From: Ruegeria sp. AD91A
GTDB taxonomy: Bacteria; Pseudomonadota; Alphaproteobacteria; Rhodobacterales; Rhodobacteraceae
Length of the DNA: 64,000 nt
Assembly (NCBI RefSeq): GCF_003443535.1
Contig: NZ_CP031946.1
Coordinates: forward strand, 2,480,001 to 2,544,000
Direction of reading: 5' to 3'
Shown here: piece by piece, positions 34,256-41,693 of the stretch
Layout: each line of letters starts with the position of its first letter
Position numbering within the stretch: the stretch's first letter is position 1
Position numbers and translations under genes: made by a program
Notes under the pieces: model-generated
What the model was told of the DNA's origin: nothing
What the model saw: only the letters and a program-made list of their open reading frames with translations
Database searches by the model: none

Positions 34256-35383
34256 ATGTCGACTGCAAGTACATTCGAACGCGAGATGCTGGGGCTGATA
34301 AACCAGGAACGCACATCCCGCGGGCTCAACCCGCTGCAACTTGAAACGCAGCTAAACGACTCGTCCGAAGATCACAGCACTTGGATGTTGAATACAGACA
34401 CATTCAGTCACACCGGTTCTGGCGGTTCCAGTGCAACCCAGCGGATGCAAGGTGCCGGTTTCGATCTTGAGGGAAGCTGGCGTACTGGCGAAAACATCGC
34501 ATGGCAGTCAGAACGCGGAGCGCCTGGCATCAGCGATGACGTGGCGCAACTGCACCAAAACCTGATGAGCAGCCCGGGCCACCGCGCCAATATCCTGAAC
34601 CCGGATTTCAAATATATCGGGATCGGCGTCGAAACCGGTGACATGCAGGGCTTTGATGCGGTGATGGTCACCCAGAACTTTGCCGCGACCGACGCGGCAG
34701 TCATGCTGGACAACGGCAATACAAACACACCGCCAGTTCCGCCAACCACGCCGGACGAAGTCGCCGTACCAGAAGAGCCGGAAGTCGAAACGCCGGATAC
34801 TGACGTCACTGAAACCGAAGAGCCAGGAACTGAGACGCCCGGAACCGAAGAGCCTACACCCGAGACACCGGACATCGATGTCACCGAGACTGAAGAGCCG
34901 GAACCCGAAACGCCGGATACTGACGTCACCGAAACCGAAAAGCCAGGAACTGAGACGCCCGGAACCGAAGAGCCTACACCCGAGGCACCAGACACCGATG
35001 TCACCGAGACTGAAGAGCCGGAACCCGAAACGCCGGATACTGACGTCACCGAAACCGAGGAACCGGAACCTGAAATGCCGGACACCGAAGTGGTTGATGG
35101 CGGTGAGCCCGAAGCATTCTGCTTTGACGTTCAGGCCTTCCTCGATGAAATCGCCAATTTCCTCGAAAACCTGCAAGCGCAGTTTGACGAGTTCGATTGG
35201 GATGACGACATGAACGGCGACACGGACGTGGCCGGCACCGATGATGTCGACATGATGCCGACCGCCGACGCCACGTCGGAAACAGAGTCCGAGCCTGCGG
35301 GTACCGAAACAGCCGACGTCGATGACTGTGACATCATAATGGTCAACTTCTTCAACTTTGACTGCATGATGGATGCAGCCTAA
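34256..35383 (+). CDS. CAP/SCP domain protein with acidic repeat tail
   Basis: 375 residues. A CAP (cysteine-rich secretory protein/PR-1) domain spans ~6-145: LGLINQERTSRGLNPL, DHSTWMLNTDTFSHTG, GENIAW and SSPGHRANILNPDF carry the typical His/Glu residues. Then ~130 residues of Pro/Thr/Glu/Asp repeats (units like TPDTDVTETEEPEPE), a helical segment, and an acidic C-terminus ending with Cys and hydrophobics. No N-terminal signal peptide is present, so export, if any, would be by a C-terminal signal (e.g. type I). ACGGAGG precedes ATG 34256. Confidence 0.88.
   Translation: MSTASTFEREMLGLINQERTSRGLNPLQLETQLNDSSEDHSTWMLNTDTFSHTGSGGSSATQRMQGAGFDLEGSWRTGENIAWQSERGAPGISDDVAQLHQNLMSSPGHRANILNPDFKYIGIGVETGDMQGFDAVMVTQNFAATDAAVMLDNGNTNTPPVPPTTPDEVAVPEEPEVETPDTDVTETEEPGTETPGTEEPTPETPDIDVTETEEPEPETPDTDVTETEKPGTETPGTEEPTPEAPDTDVTETEEPEPETPDTDVTETEEPEPEMPDTEVVDGGEPEAFCFDVQAFLDEIANFLENLQAQFDEFDWDDDMNGDTDVAGTDDVDMMPTADATSETESEPAGTETADVDDCDIIMVNFFNFDCMMDAA
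34787..35060 (+). repeat. 120-bp in-frame tandem repeat in the CAP gene
   Basis: Bases 34801-34920 and 34921-35040 differ at only five of 120 positions; partial copies flank them. Each unit encodes 40 residues made of diverged ~13-15-residue subunits rich in Thr, Glu, Pro and Asp. Near-identity at synonymous sites points to recent duplication or slippage, so length may vary among strains. Confidence 0.9.
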
Positions 35384-35397
35384 TCAGTTGAATCTGT

Positions 35398-35422
35398 GCG
35401 AGGCCGGCCGTGTCGGCCTCGC
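35398..35422 (+). terminator. Intrinsic terminator after the CAP gene
   Basis: Nine-base stem (GCGAGGCCG/CGGCCTCGC) with a seven-base loop, 14 bases past the CAP stop and before the convergent ppk2 end. Weak T content after it. Confidence 0.65.
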
Positions 35423-35450
35423 ATGTTCCGGCTCAGAGCCTGATTTTGCT

Positions 35451-36368
35451 TCAATAGATCTTTGGTACGTAAAGCTCATCCGGCAAAACGCGGCGCTCGT
35501 ATTCCGGGTTGTACTTGCGGTCGGGCAGATTGACCTTTTCCTGAGGCACGTCCTCGTACGGGATTCTTGTCAATAGATGCTCGATACAGTTCAGCCGTTC
35601 ACGCTTTTTGTCATTGCCTTCGACAATGTACCAAGGGGCCTCGGGGATGTTGGTTCGGAAAAGCATGTCCTCTTTTGCCTTTGTGTAGGACTCCCAGCGG
35701 ATGCGGGATTCCAGATCCATCGGCGACAGCTTCCACTGTTTCATCGGATCATGAATACGCATGAGGAACCGCAACTGCTGTTCCTCATCCGTGATCGAGA
35801 ACCAGTATTTCAGCAGAATGACCCCTGACCGCACCAGCATTCGTTCGAATTCGGGAACGTCCTGAAAGAACTGTTCAACCTGGTCCTCGGACGCAAAACC
35901 CATTACCCGCTCGACCCCCGCCCGGTTGTACCACGAGCGGTCGAACAGAACGATTTCACCCGCCGCCGGCAGATGCGGTACATAGCGCTGGAAATACCAC
36001 TGGCTTTGCTCACGGCGGCTGGGTGCCGGCAACGCGACCACGCGGGCCACGCGCGGGTTCAGACGCTGGGTGATCCGCTTGATCACCCCGCCCTTGCCGG
36101 CACTGTCACGGCCTTCAAACAAGATACAGACCTTGGCCCCGGTATGCTGCACCCAGTCCTGAACCTTGATCAGTTCGGCCTGCAGGCGCAGCAGGTTGCG
36201 GAAGTAAACCTTGCGATCCAACATGTCCGGATGCTGTTCCCGATAGATTTTCCGGACTTCCATCGACAGCATCGGCTCACTGAATTCTATCTCGAAGTCT
36301 TCATCGAGCGTGTCCTCCAGCTCGGCTTCCAGCCAGTCTTTAGGGGCGCCAGTGTTTTCGTTGTCCAA
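35451..36368 (-). CDS. ppk2: Polyphosphate kinase 2
   Basis: About 305 residues, a single-domain class I PPK2 that transfers phosphate between polyphosphate and nucleoside diphosphates. Walker A is FEGRDSAGKGG, the lid has PAPSRREQSQWYFQRY, and Walker B is FDRSWYNRAGVE; all are intact. I prefer the TTG at 36368, which has AAGGAG six bases upstream; the open frame continues to an ATG-type start at 36422 with no comparable site. The acidic N-terminus (LEAELEDTLDEDFEIEF) is common in roseobacter members. Confidence 0.93.
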   Translation of the reverse strand: MDNENTGAPKDWLEAELEDTLDEDFEIEFSEPMLSMEVRKIYREQHPDMLDRKVYFRNLLRLQAELIKVQDWVQHTGAKVCILFEGRDSAGKGGVIKRITQRLNPRVARVVALPAPSRREQSQWYFQRYVPHLPAAGEIVLFDRSWYNRAGVERVMGFASEDQVEQFFQDVPEFERMLVRSGVILLKYWFSITDEEQQLRFLMRIHDPMKQWKLSPMDLESRIRWESYTKAKEDMLFRTNIPEAPWYIVEGNDKKRERLNCIEHLLTRIPYEDVPQEKVNLPDRKYNPEYERRVLPDELYVPKIY

Positions 36369-36647
36369 GGTCAGCTCCTTCTCGGTCTTCGGGTTCGGAC
36401 CATATCGGGCCCGTGTAACCACCTGATGTCATCAGATAAATTGATACGAGGGTCACGGGTCCTGCGGCTGTAGTCACACCTGCAAATCAGGTCCAGCGCG
36501 GTATACGGTCTTTTCCCTGAATTTGTACGTCTGACCCGCAGGATACAAGCGTTTGAATTGACGCAACGCACTGCACTTCACCACGACTGCTTGCATTGCC
36601 TTGTTTTTGTGCGGCATGACGGGGCGCGTAAAACAGATGAGACCATT

Positions 36648-37487
36648 GTGACATTCCTTCTTTCCCTGATGCCCTCCATCTGGCCATGGCTGGTCCTGAT
36701 CTCGGCGCAATTGGCGGCACTGGCCCGGCGAACTGGCATCGCCTTTTCTCTGCTGGTTTTGTTCATCAGCATTGCCTCGGCAATAGGATTGATGTCACCC
36801 ACGGCGATCGCTGCGGTGGTCTTTGGTTTGGTCGGAGCTGCTTTGCTACCCCATTTGAAAGGTTGGCCTGCTATCGCCGGGCACCTGTTATTGATCCTGT
36901 GGTGCCTGGTCATGGGTGCACATCTGCTGCCAGGATTCAACAATTTGAAAATTCTGGATCAGGTGCAGGCGGGTGCGGGAAGCGCCAGTTTCACCATGCA
37001 CCTGAACCTAGACAAACCGATGGTCTTCTTTGCCATTCTTCTGGCCTGGCCCCGGATGCAGCGCGGAAAAACGCAGATCAAACCCACAGCTGTGCTGGTA
37101 GGGTTACTGATCCTTCCTGGCCTGTTTCTCATCGGTTTTTCCCTCGGCTCGGTGCAGCCGGAGTTTACGGTCCCCCCTTGGTGGCTGGTATTTGCCTTGT
37201 CCAACGCGTTTCTGACCTGCCTGACGGAAGAAGCCTTTTTTCGTGGCTATCTGCAATCGGCTTTCGCCGTACGTCTTGGGGACGCTTGGAGCGTGATCAC
37301 AGCGAGCCTGCTGTTCGGGCTGGCCCATTTCGCCGGAGGTCCGGCGCTCGTGGCTTTTGCTTCTATTCTCGGGCTGGCCTGCGGATTGGGATACTATGCA
37401 ACCAGCCGCCTCTGGGTTCCCGTTGCAATGCATTTTGGGTTCAACCTGACGCACCTGTTTCTGTTCACCTATCCTGGCCCCTTATGA
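36648..37487 (+). CDS. CPBP family intramembrane metalloprotease
   Basis: About 279 residues with roughly eight membrane segments. The Abi/CPBP motifs are present: EEAFFRGYLQ (motif 1), FGLAHFAGG (motif 2) and HFGFNLTH (motif 3), giving Glu-Glu, Arg and His residues of a glutamate/His intramembrane protease. Substrate unknown. The start is uncertain: GTG 36648 gives a natural membrane N-terminus, while the frame is open to 36558. The 279 bases upstream (36369-36647) show no gene. Confidence 0.88.
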   Translation: MTFLLSLMPSIWPWLVLISAQLAALARRTGIAFSLLVLFISIASAIGLMSPTAIAAVVFGLVGAALLPHLKGWPAIAGHLLLILWCLVMGAHLLPGFNNLKILDQVQAGAGSASFTMHLNLDKPMVFFAILLAWPRMQRGKTQIKPTAVLVGLLILPGLFLIGFSLGSVQPEFTVPPWWLVFALSNAFLTCLTEEAFFRGYLQSAFAVRLGDAWSVITASLLFGLAHFAGGPALVAFASILGLACGLGYYATSRLWVPVAMHFGFNLTHLFLFTYPGPL

Positions 37488-37490
37488 ATA

Positions 37491-37949
37491 TCAGACCGGT
37501 AAGGCAGTGGTCTTGAACACGGTACGCAGAGCAAACGAACTTTGCATTTGGGCCACCCCTGGCAGGCGCGACAAGTATTGTCGATGAATGCGTGCGAAAT
37601 CTTCGGTGTTCTCCGCCACGACTTTCAAAATGTAATCCGCCGTACCGGCCATCAGATGGCATTCCAACACATCCGGTATCCGGGCCACCGCCTTTTCAAA
37701 CGCATCCAGAACCTCTTCGGCCTGACCTTGCAGCGTGATCTCGACAAAGACGGTTGTCGGCACGTTCATCTTCCGGGCATCCAGCAAAGCCACGTAGTTG
37801 CGGATATACCCGTCAACCTCAAGCCTTTGCACGCGCCGGTGGCAAGCGGACGGAGACAGGTTGACCTGTTCAGACAATTCCGAATTCGACATCCGACCAT
37901 TTTTCTGAAGTGCCGCCAGAATCTTTCGATCAGTCGCGTCCAAGCTCAT
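37491..37949 (-). CDS. Lrp/AsnC family transcriptional regulator
   Basis: 152 residues: N-terminal winged HTH (LDATDRKILAALQKNGRMSNSELSEQVNLSPSACHRRVQRLE in outline) and a C-terminal RAM/ligand domain (TVFVEITL...MAGTADYILKV). Typical feast/famine regulator length. ATG 37949 fits the family N-terminus. It diverges from alanine dehydrogenase across a 134-base AT-rich spacer, so it very probably controls ald in response to alanine or another amino acid. Confidence 0.93.
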   Translation of the reverse strand: MSLDATDRKILAALQKNGRMSNSELSEQVNLSPSACHRRVQRLEVDGYIRNYVALLDARKMNVPTTVFVEITLQGQAEEVLDAFEKAVARIPDVLECHLMAGTADYILKVVAENTEDFARIHRQYLSRLPGVAQMQSSFALRTVFKTTALPV

Positions 37950-38083
37950 TGCTGCAATTCCTTTGCATGATATTTGTAAACTACGCGAAATTCTTCCAAA
38001 GAAAAACGCATTGACACGTTTTCTTTCACAGAAATTGCACTGAAAATGCACATAATTTAGGCAGTTTATGAACGGAGACCCCC
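37950..38083. promoter_or_regulatory. Divergent Lrp-ald control region
   Basis: AT-rich spacer between the Lrp-type gene and ald. It contains TTGACA at 38011-38016 and clustered near-repeats of TGCAC/TGCAT with A/T tracts (for example around 38025-38055), the kind of bendable DNA that Lrp proteins wrap. No clear -10 at the right distance from TTGACA, so exact promoters are not assigned. GGAGA at 38074 serves ald. Confidence 0.45.
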
Positions 38084-39202
38084 ATGAAGATCGGTTGCCC
38101 CAAGGAAATCAAACCCCAGGAATTCCGCGTCGGGATGACGCCCAATGCTGCTCAGGAAGCTGTTGCACGTGGTCACGAAGTCCTTATCGAATCCGGTGCA
38201 GGCATCGGCGCAGGTTTCGACAATGACGCCTATGTCGCGGCGGGCGCGCATATCATCGACACTGCGGAAGAAGTATTTGCCACCGCCGACATGATCGTGA
38301 AGGTCAAGGAACCCCAGGCTGTGGAACGCAAGATGCTGCGCGAAGGACAGCTGCTGTTCACCTATCTGCACCTGGCTCCGGACCCGGATCAGACGCATGA
38401 CCTGCTGGAATCGGGTTGTACTGCCATCGCCTATGAGACCGTAACCGACGCGAACGGCGGCCTGCCTCTGCTGGCTCCGATGTCCGAAGTCGCCGGTCGC
38501 CTGGCCCCTCAGGTCGGGTCGTGGACACTGCAAAAGGCCAATGGCGGGCGCGGCGTTCTGATGGGTGGCGTACCCGGTGTCGGCCCTGCCAAAGTGGTCG
38601 TTATCGGCGGTGGCGTCGTAGGAACCCATGCGGCAAAGATCGCTGCCGGAATGGGCGCGGATGTCACCGTTCTGGATCGCTCCTTGCCGCGGCTGCGCTA
38701 TCTGGATGACGTCTTTGGCGGAACCTTCAAGAACCAGTATTCGACAGCGGGCGCCACGGCCGAGCTGATCCAGGATGCCGATATGGTCATCGGTGCCGTT
38801 CTGATCCCCGGTGCTGCAGCTCCGAAACTTGTCTCGCGCGAACAGCTGTCGACGATGAAACCCGGTGCCGTACTTGTCGATGTTGCCATCGACCAGGGCG
38901 GGTGCTTCGAGACTTCAAAAGCCACCACCCATGCCGATCCGATCTATGATGTCGATGGCATCATGCATTACTGCGTTGCCAACATGCCGGGCGCAGTGGC
39001 GCGCACCTCGACCATCGCCCTGGGCAACGCCACGATGCCGTTCATGCTGTCTCTGGCGGATAAAGGCTGGAAACAGGCGTGTCAGGACGATCCGCATCTG
39101 CTGGAAGGCCTGAACGTTCACGCAGGCAAGCTGACTTACTATGCGGTCGGCAAGGCCCTTGGTATCGACGTTGTTTCACCTAACGTGATCGTCAAGTCGT
39201 AA
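38084..39202 (+). CDS. ald: Alanine dehydrogenase
   Basis: NAD-dependent interconversion of alanine with pyruvate and ammonia. 372 residues, the family length. N-terminal [20 protein letters not shown] with the substrate Lys/Arg, His96-type HLAP motif (TYLHLAPD), and the NAD loop [15 protein letters not shown] near residues 168-182. Likely regulated by the divergent Lrp-type gene. Three strong hairpins follow in the gap to the convergent channel gene. Confidence 0.96.
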   Translation: MKIGCPKEIKPQEFRVGMTPNAAQEAVARGHEVLIESGAGIGAGFDNDAYVAAGAHIIDTAEEVFATADMIVKVKEPQAVERKMLREGQLLFTYLHLAPDPDQTHDLLESGCTAIAYETVTDANGGLPLLAPMSEVAGRLAPQVGSWTLQKANGGRGVLMGGVPGVGPAKVVVIGGGVVGTHAAKIAAGMGADVTVLDRSLPRLRYLDDVFGGTFKNQYSTAGATAELIQDADMVIGAVLIPGAAAPKLVSREQLSTMKPGAVLVDVAIDQGGCFETSKATTHADPIYDVDGIMHYCVANMPGAVARTSTIALGNATMPFMLSLADKGWKQACQDDPHLLEGLNVHAGKLTYYAVGKALGIDVVSPNVIVKS

Positions 39203-39255
39203 ACACTCCCGCCCCTGAAATCGCTTTTGAGAAACGATTTACAGCGTTGGGCATA

Positions 39256-39278
39256 GCGCCACGCCCCCGGCGTGGCGC
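39256..39278. terminator. Hairpin 1 downstream of ald
   Basis: Perfect 10-base stem (GCGCCACGCC/GGCGTGGCGC) with loop CCC. No T-run follows, so termination strength is unclear; it may stabilise the ald mRNA 3' end. Confidence 0.6.
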
Positions 39279-39315
39279 GGTCAGTATCAAACGCGACGGT
39301 TTGAACAAAGATAAG

Positions 39316-39339
39316 GGCACCGCGCAAGGGCGCGGTGCC
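39316..39339. terminator. Hairpin 2 downstream of ald
   Basis: Perfect 10-base stem (GGCACCGCGC/GCGCGGTGCC) with loop AAGG, 37 bases after hairpin 1. Symmetric enough to act from either strand. Confidence 0.6.
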
Positions 39340-39355
39340 GGACCCAACGGGAGGA

Positions 39356-39373
39356 GGGCATTTTCGAATGCCC
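39356..39373. terminator. Hairpin 3 with UUCG loop
   Basis: Seven-base stem (GGGCATT/AATGCCC) closed by TTCG, an unusually stable tetraloop on the plus strand. It lies 20 bases before the end of the convergent channel gene. Confidence 0.55.
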
Positions 39374-39392
39374 GATCGACGGGCGGAAGCCG

Positions 39393-40199
39393 TCACCCCT
39401 GTTTCTGGATCTCCACAGAATGGGGATAAGGGATCGAAATACCCTTGTCGTCAAAGGCTTCCTTGATCGTTTTCGTCAGCTCGAATTTGACATCCCAATA
39501 GTCTGGTGCCGAGCACCACAGCCGTGCTGTCAGATCCACCGAGCTGTCACCCAGGTTCGTAACCCGAACCCATGGTTCCGGGTCGCTGTGAATGCGGCTG
39601 TCCGCTTTCGCCACATCCAGAATGATCTGCATGGCTTTGTCCGCGCTGTCGCCGTAATCAATCCCGAACACCAGATCGACACGGCGCGTGTCATGGGCAG
39701 AGTAGTTCGTGATGATCGAGCCCCATGCCTGACCGTTCGGAACGATGATCTGCACGTTATCAGGCGTCACCAGCTCGGTGGTGAACAGGTTCAGGTCCTT
39801 TACGGTGCCCGACGTGCCCCCGATATCAACAAATTGACCCAGCTTATAGGGCCGGAAGACAACCAGCATCACACCGGCCGCCAGATCGCTGAGCGTGCCT
39901 TGAAGGGCCAGACCGATGGCCAGCGATGCGGCACCCAGAATGGCGACGATGCTGGTGGCTTCAATTCCGAAGATACCCAGAACAGCAACCAGAACCATGG
40001 CGAGAATGGCCCATTTGACCAAGCTTGCCGAAAAGTTCCCCAGTGTCGGATCAATATGCGGCGTCGAATTGATCCGGCGGCGAACCATACCCCCGATTGC
40101 GCCAGCCACAATCCAGCCCAAGATCAGAACGACAAGCGCCTTGACGGCACTCATGATCAGCGGGGCATATGCTCCCACCTGTGTTACTACCTCATCCAC
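39393..40199 (-). CDS. MscS-type mechanosensitive ion channel
   Basis: Small-conductance channel of about 268 residues. Three membrane helices (~12-35, 58-78, 82-105), the pore-lining TM3 being LGAASLAIGLALQGTLSDLAAG with Gly/Ala packing, then the beta domain (FRPYKLGQFVDIGGTSGTV, IVPNGQAWGSIITNYS) and a C-terminal alpha/beta part. The GTG at 40199 has AAAGGAG six bases upstream; the ATG at 40205 directly abuts that site, so GTG is preferred. A terminator-like hairpin sits in its leader. Confidence 0.93.
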   Translation of the reverse strand: MDEVVTQVGAYAPLIMSAVKALVVLILGWIVAGAIGGMVRRRINSTPHIDPTLGNFSASLVKWAILAMVLVAVLGIFGIEATSIVAILGAASLAIGLALQGTLSDLAAGVMLVVFRPYKLGQFVDIGGTSGTVKDLNLFTTELVTPDNVQIIVPNGQAWGSIITNYSAHDTRRVDLVFGIDYGDSADKAMQIILDVAKADSRIHSDPEPWVRVTNLGDSSVDLTARLWCSAPDYWDVKFELTKTIKEAFDDKGISIPYPHSVEIQKQG

Positions 40200-40225
40200 G
40201 CCCATCTCCTTTCAACAGCAAGAAA

Positions 40226-40244
40226 CCCGCGAGGTTTTCGCGGG
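40226..40244 (-). terminator. Terminator-like hairpin in the leader of the MscS gene
   Basis: Seven-base stem CCCGCGA/TCGCGGG with a five-base loop; on the minus strand it is followed by TTTCTTG, 20 bases before the Shine-Dalgarno of the channel gene. The gene on the other side is divergent, so no upstream minus-strand gene needs terminating; it may be an attenuator or end a short leader RNA. Confidence 0.55.
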
Positions 40245-40415
40245 GGTCACCAGATTGTGAGCCAAATTTGCCATCCGGTCTAGGTGCCAGTTTCACTGGA
40301 ATTCCCCTCTGTTCGCCAGAAAACACGGCCTGACCGGAAATGCACATCGCACAGGGCTTAAATAAATGCGCCTTGGTCCCTAGTTTTGACGGAACAGCCA
40401 AACAGGAGCCCCCCA

Positions 40416-41114
40416 ATGCTGGACAACAAACCACATCCGATAACGGCCCGCTGGCCCGCGCAATCCCCGGACAAGATCCAATTGTATTCCTATCCGACTC
40501 CAAACGGCGTAAAGGCGTCGATCATGCTGGAGGAAACTGGCCTGCCCTATGAGGCTCATCTGGTGACGCTGTCGGATGCGGATGTCAAAAGCCCCGAGTT
40601 TCTGTCGCTGAACCCGAATAACAAGATCCCCGCCATCCTCGATCCCAACGGTCCGGACGGTGAACCGCTTGCCCTGTTCGAAAGCGGCGCGATCCTGCTG
40701 TATCTGGCCGAGAAATCAGGCAAGTTCCTGGGGCAAAGCGCAGCAGACAAGTATCGCATTACGCAATGGCTGATGTTCCAGATGGGGGGCGTGGGGCCAA
40801 TGTTTGGTCAGCTTGGCTTTTTCTACAAATTCGCTGGCAGCGAAATCGAAGACCCCCGACCGCGCGAACGCTATATCAACGAGGCCAAGCGCCTGCTGAA
40901 CGTGGTCAACATGCAACTGGACGGGCAGGACTGGATTGCAGGCGATTACTCCATCGCCGATATCGCTCTTGCCCCCTGGCTGAATGCTTTGGACTTCTAC
41001 GGCGCGAAAGAGGTTGTTGGCTGGGACGACTACGCCAATGTCGTCGCCTATGTTGACCGTTTCATGCAGCGCCCGGCTGTGCAGCGCGGCAAGGCCATAC
41101 CCGCACGCGCTTAA
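40416..41114 (+). CDS. Glutathione S-transferase (Ure2p/YfcG-like)
   Basis: 232 residues. Thioredoxin-like N-terminal domain with SYPTPNGVKASIMLEE (Asn as the likely glutathione-activating residue, as in nu-class YfcG) and the gamma-loop NPNNKIPAI plus FESGAILLYLAE; helical C-terminal domain with GQDWIAGDYSIADIALAPW. Probable disulfide reductase or conjugating enzyme using glutathione made by GshA. ATG 40416 chosen: AGGAG seven bases upstream. Confidence 0.93.
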   Translation: MLDNKPHPITARWPAQSPDKIQLYSYPTPNGVKASIMLEETGLPYEAHLVTLSDADVKSPEFLSLNPNNKIPAILDPNGPDGEPLALFESGAILLYLAEKSGKFLGQSAADKYRITQWLMFQMGGVGPMFGQLGFFYKFAGSEIEDPRPRERYINEAKRLLNVVNMQLDGQDWIAGDYSIADIALAPWLNALDFYGAKEVVGWDDYANVVAYVDRFMQRPAVQRGKAIPARA

Positions 41115-41131
41115 ACGGTTTCGCAATAGGA

Positions 41132-41153
41132 AGGGTGCCAAAGCTGGCACCCT
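41132..41153. terminator. Bidirectional hairpin between GST and YtoQ genes
   Basis: Perfect nine-base stem AGGGTGCCA/TGGCACCCT with loop AAGC in the 50-base gap between convergent genes, placed to serve both. Confidence 0.75.
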
Positions 41154-41164
41154 CTTCGCAAAGC

Positions 41165-41611
41165 TCAGCCCGGCAGTGCCCCCGTCAGCACATAGCGCAG
41201 GATTTCGACCACCTGCGCGGGCTTTTCCGCCACCGCCAGCGCGGCTGCATCAACTTCTTTCAACGCGTGCTGATGCTCGGGACCATGCAGCACGATGATG
41301 GACTTACCCAGCGCTGCTGCATAACCCGCATCAAAAGCGGCGTTCCACTGTTTGTACTTGTCGCCAAACCGCACAACCACCACATCGGCATCCGAAATGC
41401 CCTTTCGGGTCCGGATCGCATTGACCATTGCACCCTTATGATCATGCCAGTATTTGTTCGGCTCTTCCCCCAGAATGGCAACGCCACAATCGTCGCTGGC
41501 CTCGTGATCAGTCACCGGGCCGTTGAAGGTGATATCCAACCCCTGTGCGCCGTCGATGATCTGTTCGCGCCAGTCGGTGTGTATTTCACCAGAGAGGTAT
41601 ACGTTCAGCAT
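41165..41611 (-). CDS. YtoQ family protein
   Basis: 148 residues matching the YtoQ family from the first residues (LNVYLSGEIHTDWREQI) through DADVVVVRFGDKYKQWNAAFDAGYAAALGK to the C-terminus. The fold resembles nucleoside 2-deoxyribosyltransferase-like proteins (SGEIH, FDAGYA), suggesting a nucleotide substrate, but no function is established. Upstream of pheT's end by ~80 bases on the same strand. Confidence 0.92.
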   Translation of the reverse strand: MLNVYLSGEIHTDWREQIIDGAQGLDITFNGPVTDHEASDDCGVAILGEEPNKYWHDHKGAMVNAIRTRKGISDADVVVVRFGDKYKQWNAAFDAGYAAALGKSIIVLHGPEHQHALKEVDAAALAVAEKPAQVVEILRYVLTGALPG

Positions 41612-41693
41612 CTTTAGTCCTCCGCAAAAACAGAAAGAGCGCCGCCAGCCCTTTCATTATTTCAGTTGTGCGTCCGCCGAAAGCTGCTCAGCA

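Noticed and set aside
34801..35040. CRISPR-like periodicity
   Set aside because: The repeat is in-frame coding sequence with a 120-base unit and no spacers.
34408..35085. Ser/Val/Gly repeat ORF on the minus strand
   Set aside because: Mirror of the acidic repeats of the CAP gene; repetitive because the coding strand is.
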